From: Acanthaster planci
Lineage: Eukaryota > Echinodermata > Asteroidea > Valvatida > Acanthasteridae
DNA: 43,341 nt
Direction: 5' to 3'
NCBI RefSeq assembly: GCF_001949145.1
Contig: NW_019091572.1
Location: 28,241-71,581 of the forward strand
Shown: piece after piece, positions 41,134 to 43,341 of the stretch
Position numbering within the stretch: position 1 is the first letter of the stretch
Layout of the letters: every line of letters starts with the position of its first letter
Notes under the pieces: generated by a model
What the model was told of the DNA's origin: nothing
The model's input: only the letters and a program-made list of their open reading frames with translations
Databases searched by the model: none
Made by a program: the position numbers and the translations under genes

Positions 41134-41337
41134 TTAGACTTCTACGAGGAAACTGAGTACGCAAGGGTCGGCACAGACGGGAGACGACTCGAAGGCGGGA
41201 ATTCTGTTGTTTCGCGCCACTAGCCAGAAGTATTTGGCGCGCTGTTTGCAAGCTGTGCCGTCTGCCTCGCAGCGGGCCAACATCTCGGCCTTGTAAAGCT
41301 CGTCGCACAGTTTGCTGCCCACGTCGTAATATTCGCC
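41134..41337 (-). CDS. PLA2-like last exon
   Basis: The acceptor CCCACAG is in phase 0. The product has CDELYKAEMLARCE, then YFWLVARNN and a C-terminal pair of cysteines (VCADPCVLSF), ending in TAA. The exon is GC-rich against its AT-rich surroundings. No sister exon is seen in unit A. Confidence 0.82.
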   Translation of the reverse strand, partial: GEYYDVGSKLCDELYKAEMLARCEADGTACKQRAKYFWLVARNNRIPAFESSPVCADPCVLSFLVEV

Positions 41338-43000
41338 CTGTGGGTTTGGGCATGATCAGTTTTAATGTGGCCACTTTTCTGAAAGCTGGTAGAATGCCCA
41401 TGCCAACGAGTAAGCAATTAGTAAACACATGCAACGTGAAAATATGTTTGTGTGTCGAGAAATATCTTTCTGAGATTACCTTTCGGAGATTTTCAGTGAT
41501 TTACCTGTAACCTTTTACAAAACAACTAGAAAGGATGCTTCTTCCATTTATTTAGCTCTTTTCTTGTGGGGGGATTAAACAGTTATTGTTAAATGTTCGT
41601 AAAATTAAATTGTCTTAAAATTATTCCGCTACGTTTCTCAATGTTCTTCCTTTGGATTTGCTATCAAAGAGATACCAGCTGGACTTGTTTTCAACCTAAC
41701 GATAAGAATTAATTCAGGGAATTTCTTGCGACTCTGTTCTCATGTGCCTGAATTGAGTCACACGTCGCTCAGCCTAGTAATTAAGGTCTCAATTCACGTC
41801 AAATAGTTTATGCGCTAACGTGTCCTCAGAGGAATGGCTATTCTCGAGTAAAGCTTTTGAGCATTTGTTTATCTAAATTAAAATAATAAAAACCGCCTCT
41901 AAGACACCATCCAGACATGGAGACGCCAACAACACATAGTTAACCTCTACTGAAATTCTCCGAATTTTCAACACTGCTTTTGACAGAGCCCCTTGGTTCC
42001 TTTAAAGAATCTTCTAAAGTAATTTGGAATAAGTCACAGCGCCTCTTGTCTCTTTGCCACTGTTATGAAGTAATGAAGGGCTTTTACACTTACGCAAGCA
42101 TAGCAGAGCTGATGGCGATTACATGCTCCGGCAAATAGTTCCTTGTATCCGTCGGCGCCCAGGTCGCCATAGTTATTAACTATATTACAGTCATCTACAA
42201 AATACTGTAGTGAAGAGCATTCATCATCGCCATCTGATGAAAAGAAGGAACGGGAAATATGTTTAAATTTGAAAATCTGACAGAGATTTCAATTTGAAAT
42301 TATGATTTCTTCCTCTTGTTAATGACGTCTGAAACACAGACTACACAAACCTAAATTTCACGGTGGACTTCCATTCCCCAGTGGAGTATGTATCTCGTTT
42401 GATCAGACTGCGCATGCACTACCGCAAACGGGACTCCGTCATAGAACTAGAGGCCCACAGAAATTGGGCTGACCCCTGACCAAGTGGATTTGGAAGGGTA
42501 AGAAGTGAATTTAGAGCCCTTTTGTATTGGGGGAGGGTGAGGAGGCTCAACATTTCAGGATTTCTTTATAGCCTCCCGGATTCGAGGCAAAATTTGGAGA
42601 CATCAAAGACAGAGAGACATTTCAAGCATCTTTAGGCCTAAATAGAATAAGGCAAAACAAACGAAACTGCACTTTTGAGTTGGTTATGGTCCCGTTTCCC
42701 ACCTCCCCCTGCGCCAATGGTGAAGGTTAAGGATCCTGCTTATCGCCCTACCCGGTTCTCCCTCCTGGGCTGCCTGCTCCACATTGGTCCCGCCCGGGGA
42801 GTTCCCATTCTCGTCTGCCTCCTCCACCTCTTTCTCAGGCACACCCTCCCCCTCGCTTTCTGCTTCCCCCGCCTCCTGCCCCTCCCCCTCTGCTTGTTCC
42901 TCCATCTTCTCCTCGTCCAGCGCTTGCAAGATGTCGTCTGCAATATCTTCGATGGCCTGATCGATTTCATTTTCCAGAAATTCCACAAGCTCATTATATA
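41134..43000 (-). CDS. Conodipine-type secreted PLA2-like protein with acidic pro-region, 5' end outside window
   Basis: Three in-frame exons on the minus strand: 43000-42752, 42233-42094 and 41337-41134 (TAA at 41136-41134), giving about 197 residues. The first carries YNELVEFLENEIDQAIEDIA, then about 40 residues dominated by Glu/Asp/Gly. The second gives DGDDECSSLQYF...DLGADGYKELFAG and the motif ACNRHQLCYAC. The third continues GEYYDVGSKLCDELY with further cysteines. C-x2-H-x-x-C-Y-x-C followed by G-x(n)-C-D is the signature of the phospholipase A2 group related to cone-snail conodipine and bacterial sPLA2 (Pfam Phospholip_A2_3 type), which hydrolyses sn-2 acyl chains with Ca2+. Here the Asp after the catalytic His is Gln, so activity is doubtful. 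A signal-peptide exon is expected to the right of 43341. The acidic part is likely a propeptide (inference). Confidence 0.78.
42094..42233 (-). CDS. PLA2-like exon with the His-containing motif
   Basis: Acceptor TTTTCATCAG, donor GTAAGT, with clean phases (1 in, 0 out). It contains the YG..GADGYKEL region, where sPLA2s bind Ca2+ with a YG.xCG-like loop, and the His within ACNRHQLCYAC. Confidence 0.82.
42752..43000 (-). CDS. PLA2-like exon with acidic pro-region
   Basis: The acceptor TAATTTTCAG precedes two bases that complete an upstream codon, so at least one earlier coding exon exists. The frame begins YNELVEFLENEIDQAIEDI and becomes Glu-rich (EEKMEEQAEGEGQEAGEAES). The chosen donor GTAGGG leaves phase 1, as exon 2 requires. 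Confidence 0.7.
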
Positions 43001-43341
43001 CTGAAAATTAAAAAAATGACTAGGTACTGTGAACTTTATCACCCCAAACACTTCCAAGGGACTCCTGTCTGGAAAATCAAAATTCATTTCTGTTTTCATC
43101 CAGGAGAGCCAAAATCAACTCCAAAATACGAACATTTGTAACACCTCAAGTTTTATACACCCTTGTAGCAAGTGCACTTTATGAACATACTTTGTTTATT
43201 AAATGTGACAGAAAAAGAAAGGTAGCCAGCCTAAGCCTGGAATAAGTAAAGTCTGCATGTGATTAACTTCATGGCCGTAAAATGTCGGAAAACCTGAGCT
43301 TTTAAAAGTACTTAACTCCCTTAGAGATGGGGACAAACGAG

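Larger units (their letters stand above)
41608..43341. repeat. Duplication block, unit B right part (pairs with 31425-33465)
   Basis: Collinear with 31425-33465 across introns and exons up to the last base of the window (CCCTTAGAGATGG..ACAAACGAG matches 33428-33450). The duplicated block therefore continues beyond the window. Confidence 0.85.

Noticed and set aside
42740-43099. 119-residue Arg/Lys-rich minus-strand frame
   Set aside because: Out-of-frame reading of the acidic PLA2-like exon, crossing its splice acceptor; the acidic frame has matching exon phases.

Overview
This is a stretch of animal genomic DNA. It is AT-rich and intron-dense, with GT..AG splice sites, several MITE-like and SINE-like repeats, and one run of N (13450-13617). 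The gene content, the many TGTACA/ACATGT runs and the style of the zinc-finger array suggest a marine invertebrate deuterostome. A lancelet (Branchiostoma) is my first guess and an echinoderm is not excluded; this is an impression, not a measurement. No bacterial, phage or CRISPR features were seen.

Layout. (1) 1-2712: upstream DNA with a tRNA-derived SINE head and a foldback MITE. (2) 2713-10342, plus strand: a complete seven-coding-exon C2H2 zinc-finger gene (791 aa, 14 fingers). (3) 10343-15104: 3' flank and repeat-rich spacer, including an N-interrupted inverted copy of a repeat that also lies in zinc-finger intron 5. (4) 19660-15105, minus strand: a complete six-coding-exon AIFM2/FSP1-type NAD(P)H:quinone oxidoreductase (379 aa) with a predicted N-myristoylation site. 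(5) 24740-30362, plus strand: a complete five-exon SH3-SH2-SH3 adaptor of the GRB2/drk family (215 aa). (6) 31947-33051, minus strand: a broken copy of a secreted-phospholipase-A2-like gene. (7) 34480-37860: a third copy of the adaptor promoter region, then a broken, exon-poor copy of the adaptor gene. (8) 43000-41134, minus strand: an intact but 5'-incomplete conodipine-type PLA2-like gene with a very acidic region before the enzyme domain.

The main discovery is that items 5-6 and 7-8 are two copies of one old tandem segmental duplication, about 11 kb per unit. Unit A spans about 22.6-33.5 kb and unit B about 34.9 kb to beyond the window. The copies have decayed reciprocally: A keeps the adaptor and has lost the PLA2-like gene, while B keeps the PLA2-like gene and has lost the adaptor. 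Both proteins are also unusual. The adaptor's SH2 domain lacks the near-invariant first Trp, and the PLA2-like protein has His-Gln where the family has His-Asp. Both changes appear to be shared by the dead sister copies, so they probably predate the duplication.

The genes do not form an operon or a pathway. They are independent animal genes: a nuclear DNA-binding factor, a membrane lipid-antioxidant enzyme, a receptor-tyrosine-kinase adaptor, and a secreted lipase-like protein. Exon limits come from reading splice signals, frame continuity and remembered family sequences, without transcripts or database searches.
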